DNA of 30,256 nucleotides, from positions 1 to 30,256 of the forward strand of contig JACPVB010000007.1 of assembly GCA_016191985.1 (NCBI GenBank), in the 5' to 3' direction. This document shows positions 1 through 6,629 of this stretch, in pieces (position 1 is the first letter of the stretch; each line of letters starts with the position of its first letter). The notes under the pieces were generated by a model. The model had not been told where the DNA came from and searched no databases. It saw only the letters and a list, made by a program, of their open reading frames with translations. The DNA comes from Chloroflexota bacterium (lineage in GTDB: Bacteria; Chloroflexota; Anaerolineae; Anaerolineales; Villigracilaceae). The position numbers and the translations under genes are program-made.

Positions 1-150
1 ATGCAAATGAATAAAATTTGGAACACCCTGCGTGCGCAGCCAGATGCTCACACGCAGATTTTCCTTAATCACAATCTCCCCACGTACAAGCATGTTATGG
101 GTGTACAACATGACCAGAGCAGTTTTTTCATCGGGCGCAAGCGGCTTCAT
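1..150 (-). CDS. small protein of unknown function, 5' part only
   Basis: The gene runs off the left edge of the window; the first 50 codons are visible with no stop. The protein begins MKPLAPDEKTALVMLY and continues with RGEIVIKENLRVSIWLR, ending at the edge with NFIHLH. The start is supported by a Shine-Dalgarno AAGGAG (minus strand, about 156-161) five bases before the ATG. A good -10 hexamer TATAAT lies at 174-179 on the minus strand, but I see no convincing -35. The gene is divergent from recJ. From memory the sequence resembles a small uncharacterised domain family found in Chloroflexota (possibly DUF6812). That is recollection rather than a search result, and no function can be given. 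Confidence 0.75.
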   Translation of the reverse strand, partial: MKPLAPDEKTALVMLYTHNMLVRGEIVIKENLRVSIWLRTQGVPNFIHLH

Positions 151-227
151 TGTTACTCCTTCAATTTGAAGCGATTATACAACACCCTTGAATGAGATAG
201 CTTGCGGTATACTCCGCTCCATTCAAT

Positions 228-1955
228 ATGACATCCAACTCATCGAAAGACAAACGCTGGATCATCCCGCCTCTTATCACACCCGAAGCTGATTCTGAAC
301 TATCGAAATTCCCTCCCGTTTTGCGGCAGATCCTCTTCAACCGCGGCTACGCCACCGACGCCGACGCGCGCGCCTATCTCAACGCCAAACCCAACATAAG
401 CTACGATCCCTTCCAAATGATGGGAATGCGTGAGGCCGTGGACCGCATTCAATTCGCCATAAAAAATAACGAACCTGTCGCCATCTATGGCGATTACGAC
501 GTGGACGGAGTCACAGCTACAGCTTTGCTCGTGGAAGCATTGAAATTTTTAAATGCGGATGTGCGCGGTTACATCCCCAACCGCTTTGAAGAAGGCTATG
601 GACTAAATAACAACGCCCTGGATGAACTTAAAGCGGATGGAGTCAAACTCGTCATCACCGTAGACTGCGGCATCCGCTCGCCAAACGAAGCGCTTCATGC
701 CCGGACCGTTGGCCTGGACCTCATTATCAGCGACCACCACCACCCTGACGGTGAAAACCTGCCCCCCGCCCTTATCGTCATCAACCCCAAACAGCATGGC
801 GATATTTACCCCGATAAAGATTTGGCCGGCGTGGGCATTGCCTATAAAATTGCGGAAGCACTTTTTAGTAACGAGGGACAGGAAACGGGGAGCGAAAAAT
901 TCGTTATGCTTAATTCGTTACTCGATCTCGTCGCCCTCGGCACCGTTGCAGACCTTGCTCCGCTCGTCGGTGAAAATCGCATCCTCGTGCGCAGAGGTCT
1001 CAGGCAAATGCGGGAAACCAAGCGCCAGGGACTCTTCTCGCTCGCGGGGGTTTCCGAAATTGCGCTGGCGAAGGTCAACGCGGGGCATATCGGCTTCATG
1101 CTCGGTCCACGCTTGAATGCGGCGGGCCGGTTAAAAGAAGCGCTGGCCGCTTTTGAATTATTAACCACCACCGACGTCTTCAAAGCTGGCGAACTTGCCC
1201 AAGTGCTCGATATGCAAAACCGCGAACGCCAGCGCATCACCCGCGACATGCAAAAACAAGCCGAAGAAATGGCAATGAGCGATGACCCGGATGCCTATCT
1301 CCTTTTTGCCGCGCATGAAAGTTTCAATTCAGGTGTTGTGGGTCTTGCCGCTTCGCGCCTCACAGACTCCTACTACCGCCCGGCCATCGTCGCTGCCAAA
1401 GGCGTAGATGAGACTCGCGGCTCGTGTCGTTCCATCCCCGAATTTCACATCACCGACGCCCTCGATCAATGCGCGGACTTGCTCGTCCGCCACGGGGGGC
1501 ATGCGGCAGCAGCGGGATTCACTGTCAGGAACGAAAATTTGTCCGCGCTGGTGGAGCGGTTAAAAGCCATAGCGAAGGAAAAACTTTCTCACGAAGACCT
1601 CAGGCCCACGGTCACGGCAGATGCGGAAGTTTCGCTTGTGGATATCCGCCCTGATCTCTATGAAAAATGTCTGCGCTATCTTGAGCCGACGGGCTATGGC
1701 AATCGCGAAGCATCTTTCGTGGCGCGCGGAGTCAAAGTCAAAAATTCCCGCACCGTTGGCGCGGATGCCAAACATTTGAAGTTATCGCTTGAAGATGGAA
1801 ATAAATTTACCCACGATGCCATTGGTTTCAAGCTCGGTGCCTGGCACAACAACCTGCCCCCGCGTGTGGACATTCTCTTCACCTACGAGCCAAACGAATA
1901 TAACGGGCGTGTGAGTTATCAGTTGAACTTGAAAGATTTAAAAGCAGCGGCTTGA
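228..1955 (+). CDS. recJ: single-stranded-DNA-specific exonuclease RecJ
   Basis: RecJ degrades single-stranded DNA 5' to 3' in recombinational repair, mismatch repair and replication-fork processing in the cytoplasm. The 575-residue length is normal for the family. The DHH phosphoesterase core is intact: GDYDVDG (residues 88-94) supplies metal-binding aspartates and SDHHHP (168-173) is the DHH motif. The DHHA1 domain follows, with RLNAAGR in the middle and a glycine-rich GGHAAAAGF segment near residues 424-432. The C-terminal quarter fits the OB-fold of RecJ. The ATG at 228 has no strong Shine-Dalgarno sequence; a TATACT hexamer at 208-213 would give a very short leader. Two hairpins follow the stop codon and the next gene converges. 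Confidence 0.95.
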   Translation: MTSNSSKDKRWIIPPLITPEADSELSKFPPVLRQILFNRGYATDADARAYLNAKPNISYDPFQMMGMREAVDRIQFAIKNNEPVAIYGDYDVDGVTATALLVEALKFLNADVRGYIPNRFEEGYGLNNNALDELKADGVKLVITVDCGIRSPNEALHARTVGLDLIISDHHHPDGENLPPALIVINPKQHGDIYPDKDLAGVGIAYKIAEALFSNEGQETGSEKFVMLNSLLDLVALGTVADLAPLVGENRILVRRGLRQMRETKRQGLFSLAGVSEIALAKVNAGHIGFMLGPRLNAAGRLKEALAAFELLTTTDVFKAGELAQVLDMQNRERQRITRDMQKQAEEMAMSDDPDAYLLFAAHESFNSGVVGLAASRLTDSYYRPAIVAAKGVDETRGSCRSIPEFHITDALDQCADLLVRHGGHAAAAGFTVRNENLSALVERLKAIAKEKLSHEDLRPTVTADAEVSLVDIRPDLYEKCLRYLEPTGYGNREASFVARGVKVKNSRTVGADAKHLKLSLEDGNKFTHDAIGFKLGAWHNNLPPRVDILFTYEPNEYNGRVSYQLNLKDLKAAA

Positions 1956-1963
1956 CTCTGGAA

Positions 1964-1983
1964 TCCATCAGCTCACTGATGGA
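1964..1983. repeat. inverted repeat between recJ and the rhodanese gene
   Basis: TCCATCAG-CTCA-CTGATGGA forms a perfect 8-bp stem with a four-base loop, nine bases after the recJ stop. No T-run follows on the plus strand, so it is not a textbook terminator for recJ. It sits directly beside the stronger hairpin at 1991-2014. Confidence 0.55.
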
Positions 1984-1984
1984 T

Positions 1985-2014
1985 AAAAAAAGTCGGGCAG
2001 CGAGCTGCCCGACT
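1985..2014 (-). terminator. intrinsic terminator of the rhodanese gene
   Basis: AGTCGGGCAG-CGAG-CTGCCCGACT (1991-2014) is a 10-bp GC-rich perfect stem with a four-base loop. Read on the minus strand it is followed at once by six T (1985-1990). It lies eight bases beyond the stop of the rhodanese gene, the standard position for factor-independent termination. It may also block transcripts arriving from recJ on the other strand, although no T-run exists there. Confidence 0.85.
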
Positions 2015-2022
2015 CCAAAGTG

Positions 2023-2367
2023 TTACCCTTTTTGCACAGGCAGCTTTGCGTGCCGCCAGGCCAGCATGCCACCCTGCACATTGAAAACGGTAAAGCCTTC
2101 TTTTGCTAAAATCTTTGAAGCAGAAGTACTACGATTGCCGCTGGCGCAAATGCAAATGATCTCGCGGCTTTTGGGCAATTCACCCATGCGGTGATACAAC
2201 TCGTTCAATGGCAGCAACTTTGCCCCCGCAATATGCCCCTGACGAAATTCGTCAGGCTGGCGCACATCCAATATCAGGGGATGCTTGCCATATTTCATTT
2301 TCTCACTCAATTCAACAACATTCAGGTTCGGGACCGAAGGCCCAAACAACTTGGATAAGAAGCTCAT
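2023..2367 (-). CDS. rhodanese-like domain protein
   Basis: This is a single rhodanese domain of 114 residues, a family that carries or transfers sulfane sulfur via a cysteine persulfide. The motif DVRQPDEFRQGHIAGA (34-49) is the classic first half, and the active loop CASGNRS (74-80) contains the catalytic cysteine at 74 and the usual GxR. The start at 2367 (MSFLSKLFG) is preferred over the longer open frame to 2460 because GGAGG lies about nine bases upstream and the extension is a poorly conserved hydrophobic stretch. The physiological sulfur acceptor cannot be told from the sequence. The gene stands alone, between a palindromic repeat upstream and an intrinsic terminator downstream. Confidence 0.88.
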   Translation of the reverse strand: MSFLSKLFGPSVPNLNVVELSEKMKYGKHPLILDVRQPDEFRQGHIAGAKLLPLNELYHRMGELPKSREIICICASGNRSTSASKILAKEGFTVFNVQGGMLAWRHAKLPVQKG

Positions 2368-2452
2368 TCTTATCAACCCTCCAAAAAATTTAATTTTTAC
2401 CCACCCCAAAAGTACCGCGACATTATGAAGTTTAAAAAATAAATACCGTAAC

Positions 2453-2537
2453 CATGTCACCCTGAGCGGAGCGAAGGGTCTCTACGCCAGCATCCGAGAC
2501 CCTTCGGTCGCAAAGAACGCTCCCTCAGGGTGACATG
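2453..2537. repeat. 85-bp palindromic intergenic repeat (TGAGCG/GAAGGGTC type)
   Basis: The 14-bp ends are perfect inverted copies: CATGTCACCCTGAG at 2453-2466 and CTCAGGGTGACATG at 2524-2537. Inside, GAAGGGTCTC (2473-2482) is complementary to GAGACCCTTC (2496-2505). The element contains TCGCAAAGAACGCTC (2508-2522), found again inverted at 27438-27452. It lies between the 3' end of the dehydrogenase gene and the rhodanese gene, so it would be part of any read-through transcript. It has no coding capacity and looks like a non-autonomous dispersed repeat. Confidence 0.8.
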
Positions 2538-2602
2538 TACTTTGAGATAAGATTACAACTTTAATTTCTTAAATTTCATCATGTTGCGGTATATGCGGTG
2601 AG

Positions 2603-3427
2603 TTATTTTATTTTCAATTCATCCTCACGTTCGGGAATGGTGAAGCGGGTGATGGTGGTGTAATCCACAAAGCCGGGGATGAATTTATTCATAAAGACGG
2701 TCACGCTCCACAGCCAGGGGATGACCCACATGCGGCGCGGACGGCGCACCAGTTTTACCACAGCCTGGGCAACCTGTTCGGCGGTCAACAGCATGAATTT
2801 TGGCGTGGATGCGTTGGTCTTGCGTTTGATGCCCGCGTGCTGGCTGAATTCAGTGACCACGCCGCCGGGGTAGACCAGCGAAACATCGATGCCCCAGGGT
2901 TTCACTTCGCGGCGCAGGGCTTCGGAGAATCCATGCACGGCATGTTTGGAAGCGGCGTAGATCGTATAGGTGGGCGTGCCAACCAGCCCGGCCATGGAAC
3001 ACATATTAATGATGCTGCCCGCGCGCTGTTTCATCATCACCGGCAGCACCTGCCGCGTGGTTTGGATGACGCCCATCACGTTCACATCAATTTGCGCTTG
3101 AATATCTTTAATCGGGTCGAGATTTTCCAGCCAGTCCAAACGGCCAAAGCCCGCGTTGTTGACGAGGATATCGATCCGCCCAAGTTTTTCAATTGTTTGC
3201 GAAACCAGCATCTGAATATCTTCAAGTTTGGACAAATCGGCTTGCACAACCAAGGTCTCTGCGCCTGTCCCCATTGAATTAATTTCCTGTGCGAGAGATT
3301 GCAACTTGTCCACGCGGCGGGCGGCGATAACTACCTTTGCACCCTCGCGCCCAAATTCACGGGCCGTGGCTTCCCCGATCCCTGATGAAGCGCCAGTAAC
3401 GATGACAACTTTACCTTTAATGTCCAT
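2603..3427 (-). CDS. short-chain dehydrogenase/reductase (SDR), classical type
   Basis: This is a 274-residue NAD(P)-dependent oxidoreductase with a Rossmann fold. The nucleotide-binding TGASSGIG is at residues 11-18 and NNAG at 90-93. The catalytic residues are Ser144 (NMCSMAG), Tyr157 and Lys161 (YAASK). AARR at 35-38, after the second strand, suggests a preference for NADP. The C-terminal region is rich in aromatic and hydrophobic residues (about 230-260) and could be a membrane-associating segment, as in several lipid-acting SDRs. The substrate is unknown. The start at 3427 (MDIKGK) is chosen because GAAGGAG sits just upstream; a longer frame to 3445 lacks such a signal. Confidence 0.9.
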   Translation of the reverse strand: MDIKGKVVIVTGASSGIGEATAREFGREGAKVVIAARRVDKLQSLAQEINSMGTGAETLVVQADLSKLEDIQMLVSQTIEKLGRIDILVNNAGFGRLDWLENLDPIKDIQAQIDVNVMGVIQTTRQVLPVMMKQRAGSIINMCSMAGLVGTPTYTIYAASKHAVHGFSEALRREVKPWGIDVSLVYPGGVVTEFSQHAGIKRKTNASTPKFMLLTAEQVAQAVVKLVRRPRRMWVIPWLWSVTVFMNKFIPGFVDYTTITRFTIPEREDELKIK

Positions 3428-3447
3428 TGGATTCTCCTTCAACAAGA

Positions 3448-3535
3448 GTGCGTCGCACCTTACTTAATTGAGATTCTTCTCACAATTGGATTCTACTCCT
3501 TAAGAAGAAGATTCCACCCGTCTGGTGCGACGCAC
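3448..3535. repeat. 88-bp element with 12-bp terminal inverted repeats
   Basis: GTGCGTCGCACC (3448-3459) and GGTGCGACGCAC (3524-3535) are perfect inverted copies, and each arm is itself a near-palindrome around GTGCG-CGCAC. The AT-rich interior holds a second weak inverted pair (ATTCTTCT near 3473 and AGAAGAAG near 3503). The element fills the gap between the start of the dehydrogenase gene and the end of the lipoprotein gene. It resembles a small non-autonomous mobile repeat. No transposase is present. Confidence 0.75.
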
Positions 3536-3547
3536 CCCGGGCGCAAA

Positions 3548-4558
3548 TCACGGACCCCAGCGGGGTTGGAAATCACAATAATCGTTATCCGTTAATCGCC
3601 TTAAATCAGTTCCATCCACGCGCATGATGTAAATTTCGCAGCCATGGTCGTCGCCGTAATGGTCGAAGTAGGAGGTAAACGCCACCCACTGACCGTCGGG
3701 TGAAAAGGACGGGCCTTGCGAATTGCCGCCTGTCGGTGAAAGTATATGAGCATTCGAGCCGTCCGCGTTCATGATGTAGACATCGCGGTTCCACGGCTGG
3801 CCCGAATAGGTGACAATGAATTGTCCATCGGGTGACCAATCATTTCTTCCACGAATGGCGGGCAGGTCGCTGATCCTTTTTAATTCGCTTCCATCGGTGC
3901 GGATGCTGAATAATTGAATCGCGCCTTCCATATCCGAAGCGAACAAAATAAAATTTCCATCGGGCGACCAGGTTGGGTCCCAGCCCGAGGCATTTGGAAT
4001 TTGACGCGGGTTGCTTCCATCGCGGTCCATCAACCAAAGTTGATTTGAATTTGCGCTTGAAAGTTTAAAAACAATGGTTGATCCATCCGGTGAAATTTCG
4101 GGGCCGTTCAGGTTACCGAGTCTATCGGTCAATTGCGTGATGACCCCCGAGGCAATCTCCACTTCGTAAATTTCATAAATATTTGGTTCACGAAACGCGG
4201 CATAGACCACGCTCTTTCCATCGGGCGCAAGCGACGGGTAATAATGTTGTTTTGTATCGTCGGTTGTCAATCGGCGGAGACCTGTCCCATTCGCGTTGAT
4301 GATGCAGATTTGATTGCTCGCGGTGATTTTAAATATCTGACAGGTAAATGCGATCTGACCAAACGGCTCCCCCTCAGGGACGGCTGATACAACGGCCCGG
4401 GCAGTAGAATCCACTGACAGCGGGGTGGCGGCCGATAGCGTGGCAAACAGGTCTGGGGTTGGGGAAGAGGCGGCGAAGGGGATATTGCAGGCAAGGATGA
4501 AGAGCAGAATAATCCATAAAATCAACCCATATCTCTTTATCTTTCTAAAAAGATTCAA
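3548..4558 (-). CDS. TolB-like WD40/PD40 beta-propeller lipoprotein
   Basis: An exported lipoprotein of 336 residues carries PD40 repeats. At least five copies of the SPDGxxIxF motif are visible (APDGKSVVY, SPDGSTIVF, SPDGNFILF, SPDGQFIVT, SPDGQWVAF), alternating with NADGSN/RVDGTD turns, which predicts a six- to seven-bladed propeller. I chose a TTG start at 4558: GAGGAG lies seven bases upstream (4566-4571), and the resulting N-terminus MNLFRKIKRYGLILW gives a textbook signal peptide ending in the lipobox ILAC with Cys24. The longer frame from 4618 would place 20 unlikely residues before the signal. The folding class binds proteins or glycans; it lacks the neighbours (Pal, TolA/Q/R) of a true TolB system, so its role is unknown. 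Confidence 0.85.
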   Translation of the reverse strand: MNLFRKIKRYGLILWIILLFILACNIPFAASSPTPDLFATLSAATPLSVDSTARAVVSAVPEGEPFGQIAFTCQIFKITASNQICIINANGTGLRRLTTDDTKQHYYPSLAPDGKSVVYAAFREPNIYEIYEVEIASGVITQLTDRLGNLNGPEISPDGSTIVFKLSSANSNQLWLMDRDGSNPRQIPNASGWDPTWSPDGNFILFASDMEGAIQLFSIRTDGSELKRISDLPAIRGRNDWSPDGQFIVTYSGQPWNRDVYIMNADGSNAHILSPTGGNSQGPSFSPDGQWVAFTSYFDHYGDDHGCEIYIMRVDGTDLRRLTDNDYCDFQPRWGP

Positions 4559-4592
4559 GAGGTAGCTCCTCACCAGTAAAACTACAAAGGGA

Positions 4593-4612
4593 TCAATCAG
4601 CAAGCTGATTGA
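4593..4612 (-). repeat. hairpin between rnpB and the lipoprotein gene
   Basis: TCAATCAG-CAAG-CTGATTGA is a perfect 8-bp stem with a four-base loop, about 15 bases beyond the 3' end of the RNase P RNA as read on the minus strand. A T-rich stretch (TTTTCTTTT) lies between the RNA end and this hairpin, and CCCTTTG follows it. It may help end rnpB transcription or trim the RNA, but it is not a classic terminator. Confidence 0.5.
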
Positions 4613-4627
4613 ATCCAAAAGAAAACG

Positions 4628-5100
4628 CCTCAGGCCGGTCTATAAGCCGCATTCTGTCCAGCGGACGCCCTTGCGGGACAGTCCGCCTGTGCAGTCATCT
4701 CTCTGGGCGACGTGTCGCCACATCGCTCGGTGCAGCCTACCCGGGACTGGCCTCTCCCACAAGAGGGAAAGGCACGTGCGGAGGCGAGCAGCCTCCCATC
4801 GTCCACAGACGATTTCGTCCCTGCTTGGCCTTGCTCCCGGCGGGGGTTGCCTGGCCACACGCATTACTGCGCGCGCCGGTGGTCTCTTACACCACCTTTT
4901 CACCATCACCCTCACCCCGAAGGGTGGAGGGCTGTTTGTTTCTGTGGCCCTTGTCCGGCAGGTTCACGCCTTGCGGCGTGTTCCCGTCACAAGTGACGGG
5001 ACTTCCCCGCCCCGGGTGCTATCCGACGCCGTGCTCTATGGAGTGCGGACTTTCCTCGATCCCGTCAACGCAGGACCGCGACTGCCCAACCAGCCTGAGG
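4628..5100 (-). ncRNA. rnpB: RNase P RNA, bacterial type A
   Basis: This is the catalytic RNA that removes 5' leaders from tRNA precursors. On the minus strand the conserved 5' block GAGGAAAGTCCGCACTCC is at 5040-5057 and the 3' block ACAGAATGCGGCTTATAGACC at 4637-4657. Between them are other conserved blocks (GGTGAAAAGGTG, GGAGCAAGGCCAA, CCCGGGTAGGCTGC, AGATGACTG) in canonical order. The termini pair as helix P1: CCTCAGGCTGGT (5' end) with ACCGGCCTGAGG (3' end), 12 pairs including one wobble, which sets the ends at 5100 and 4628. The length of about 473 nt is somewhat long for the class. Several open frames cross this region on both strands but are artefacts of the structured RNA. Confidence 0.96.
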
Positions 5101-5106
5101 AATTTC

Positions 5107-5135
5107 ATAATACACGCAAGAGAGGAGGCAGTCAA
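5107..5135 (-). promoter_or_regulatory. promoter of rnpB
   Basis: On the minus strand, TTGACT (5130-5135) and TATTAT (5107-5112) are separated by exactly 17 bases. The first base of the P1 helix (5100) lies seven bases after the -10, where sigma-70 type initiation is expected. The match in sequence, spacing and RNA end makes this one of the best-supported promoters in the window. Confidence 0.85.
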
Positions 5136-5253
5136 CATCTTGAAGGTGGATATTAGCGAACGGGGTAAAGTTATGTCATTTGGGGAATTCGTCAATTTGC
5201 GGTATTTGCACCAAAACTGATATTTTTGTCATTTTATTTGGGGATGCCATAGG

Positions 5254-5281
5254 TGGACATTTCGAGAAAAGACATTAAAAT
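5254..5281 (+). promoter_or_regulatory. candidate promoter of the coaE fusion gene
   Basis: TGGACA (5254-5259), a 16-base spacer and TAAAAT (5276-5281) resemble a sigma-70 promoter about 40 bases before the TTG start at 5321. The surrounding 5136-5320 interval is AT-rich and I see nothing else in it. Confidence 0.45.
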
Positions 5282-5320
5282 AGAGAGGCATTCATTACCC
5301 AAGCAATAAAGAGGAATCCT

Positions 5321-6469
5321 TTGAGCAACCTGCCCGGCAAATTTGTGATCGGCTTAACTGGCAACATCGCAACTGGAAAAAGCGTGGTGCGCCGCATGTT
5401 GGAGCATTTGGGCGCGTACACCATCGATGCAGACGCGCTCACCCACCGCACGTATGCAAAAGGCGCGCCGGGCTACCAGGAAGTGATCGATAAATTTGGA
5501 AAATGGCTGCTCAACAAGGACGATGAGATCGACCGCAAGAAACTTGGCAACCTCGTCTTCAGCGACCCGGAGGCTATGAGACAACTGGAAGCCATCGTCC
5601 ATCCACTGGTCCGTCAGGCGTCTGAGATTCTCACGAAGCGCGCGTCCCAGCCTGTGGTTGTGATCGAAGCGATCAAATTGCTCGAAGGTGATCTGCGAAA
5701 GGTGTGCGATTCCATCTGGGTGACGAATGCGCCGGAAGAGGTTCAAGTGGAACGGTTGATCCGCAAACGCGGCATGAACCGCGAACACGCCCTGGAACGA
5801 ATCCACATGCAATCGGCGCAGAGCGCGAAGGTGGCGGTTGCGAATATTGTCATCACCAACACCGGTTCCTACGATGACTTGTGGAAACAGGTCAGTGAAG
5901 CGTGGAAGGAAATCGTCCCCGGCGCAGGGGCTGCAGCAGCCGATACCGGTGTTATAAAAAAATCCACCACTCCCACCGGCGAACTTTCCGTCAAACGCGG
6001 AAAGCCAAAACATTCTTCATCCATTGCGGAGTTGATCACGCGCCTGAGCAAGGGTCAACGCAAAATGACCGCCAGCGATGTGATGGAAGATTTTGGCGAC
6101 AAAGCCTACATGCTTTTGGAACAGGATGGTCAGCTTGTGGGGCTGGCGGGCTGGCAGGTCGAAAACCTTGTGGCCCGCACCACCGATATTTTCCTCGAAG
6201 AGCATGTGGATGCACGAAAAGCGCTCGATACACTCATCAAGGAAGTGGAAAGCGCTTCCAGTGAATTGCAAAGTGAGGCATCGCTCATCTTTGTGGTGAG
6301 CGAGCTATCCTCACAGGAAGACCTCTGGAAACAACTGGGCTACGAACGACGCACACCGGAAACCCTCGGCGTGCAAGCCTGGCAGGATGCCGCAAACGAA
6401 TCCATTCCAGCAGGGAGCACTCTCTTCTTCAAACAATTGCGCCAGGACCGTGTCCTGCGCCCCATTTAG
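5321..6469 (+). CDS. coaE: dephospho-CoA kinase fused to a C-terminal GNAT-like domain
   Basis: The N-terminal half (about 1-200) is dephospho-CoA kinase, the last step of coenzyme A synthesis, which phosphorylates the 3'-OH of dephospho-CoA. It shows the P-loop GNIATGKS (14-21), the DADALTH motif with its catalytic Asp near 37-43, and the lid region RKRGMNREHALERI. Normal CoaE proteins are about 200 residues; this one has 382. After a Ala/Thr/Pro/Lys-rich linker (about 200-230) a second domain follows. Its sequence QLVGLAGWQ, then a central helix, then LWKQLGYERR near residue 340, resembles an N-acetyltransferase fold, but the acetyl-CoA loop is not clear. TTG is the only sensible start, because the P-loop begins at residue 14 and GAGGA lies upstream. 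Fusion partner function is inference. Confidence 0.88.
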   Translation: MSNLPGKFVIGLTGNIATGKSVVRRMLEHLGAYTIDADALTHRTYAKGAPGYQEVIDKFGKWLLNKDDEIDRKKLGNLVFSDPEAMRQLEAIVHPLVRQASEILTKRASQPVVVIEAIKLLEGDLRKVCDSIWVTNAPEEVQVERLIRKRGMNREHALERIHMQSAQSAKVAVANIVITNTGSYDDLWKQVSEAWKEIVPGAGAAAADTGVIKKSTTPTGELSVKRGKPKHSSSIAELITRLSKGQRKMTASDVMEDFGDKAYMLLEQDGQLVGLAGWQVENLVARTTDIFLEEHVDARKALDTLIKEVESASSELQSEASLIFVVSELSSQEDLWKQLGYERRTPETLGVQAWQDAANESIPAGSTLFFKQLRQDRVLRPI

Positions 6470-6629
6470 GGTTTAGAGTCGGTATCAGGCGGTACCCGCT
6501 TGTTGCATACTTTACAAAACCATTTAAAAAGTCGAGCAAAGAGCATCGCTCTGGTTTGGTAATTTATGCGGTATTCCGCAGGATTTGTCCTTTCCTGATT
6601 ACCGATCCAAAACCTTATTACCCTGTATA

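Noticed and set aside
1..195. Plus-strand open frame of 64 codons at the left edge
   Set aside because: The opposite strand carries a frame with a strong Shine-Dalgarno and protein-like composition; the plus-strand frame is its shadow.
4609..5220. Long open frames on both strands (up to 203 codons) between the lipoprotein gene and coaE
   Set aside because: The interval is the RNase P RNA; conserved blocks and the P1 pairing are present, and the frames have no family features or ribosome-binding sites.
6470..6629. Possible riboswitch (for example ydaO-type) before cdaA
   Set aside because: Small hairpins exist (GCGG-TATT-CCGC, AGAGC-ATC-GCTCT), but the conserved blocks of the c-di-AMP riboswitch are absent and the leader is too short.
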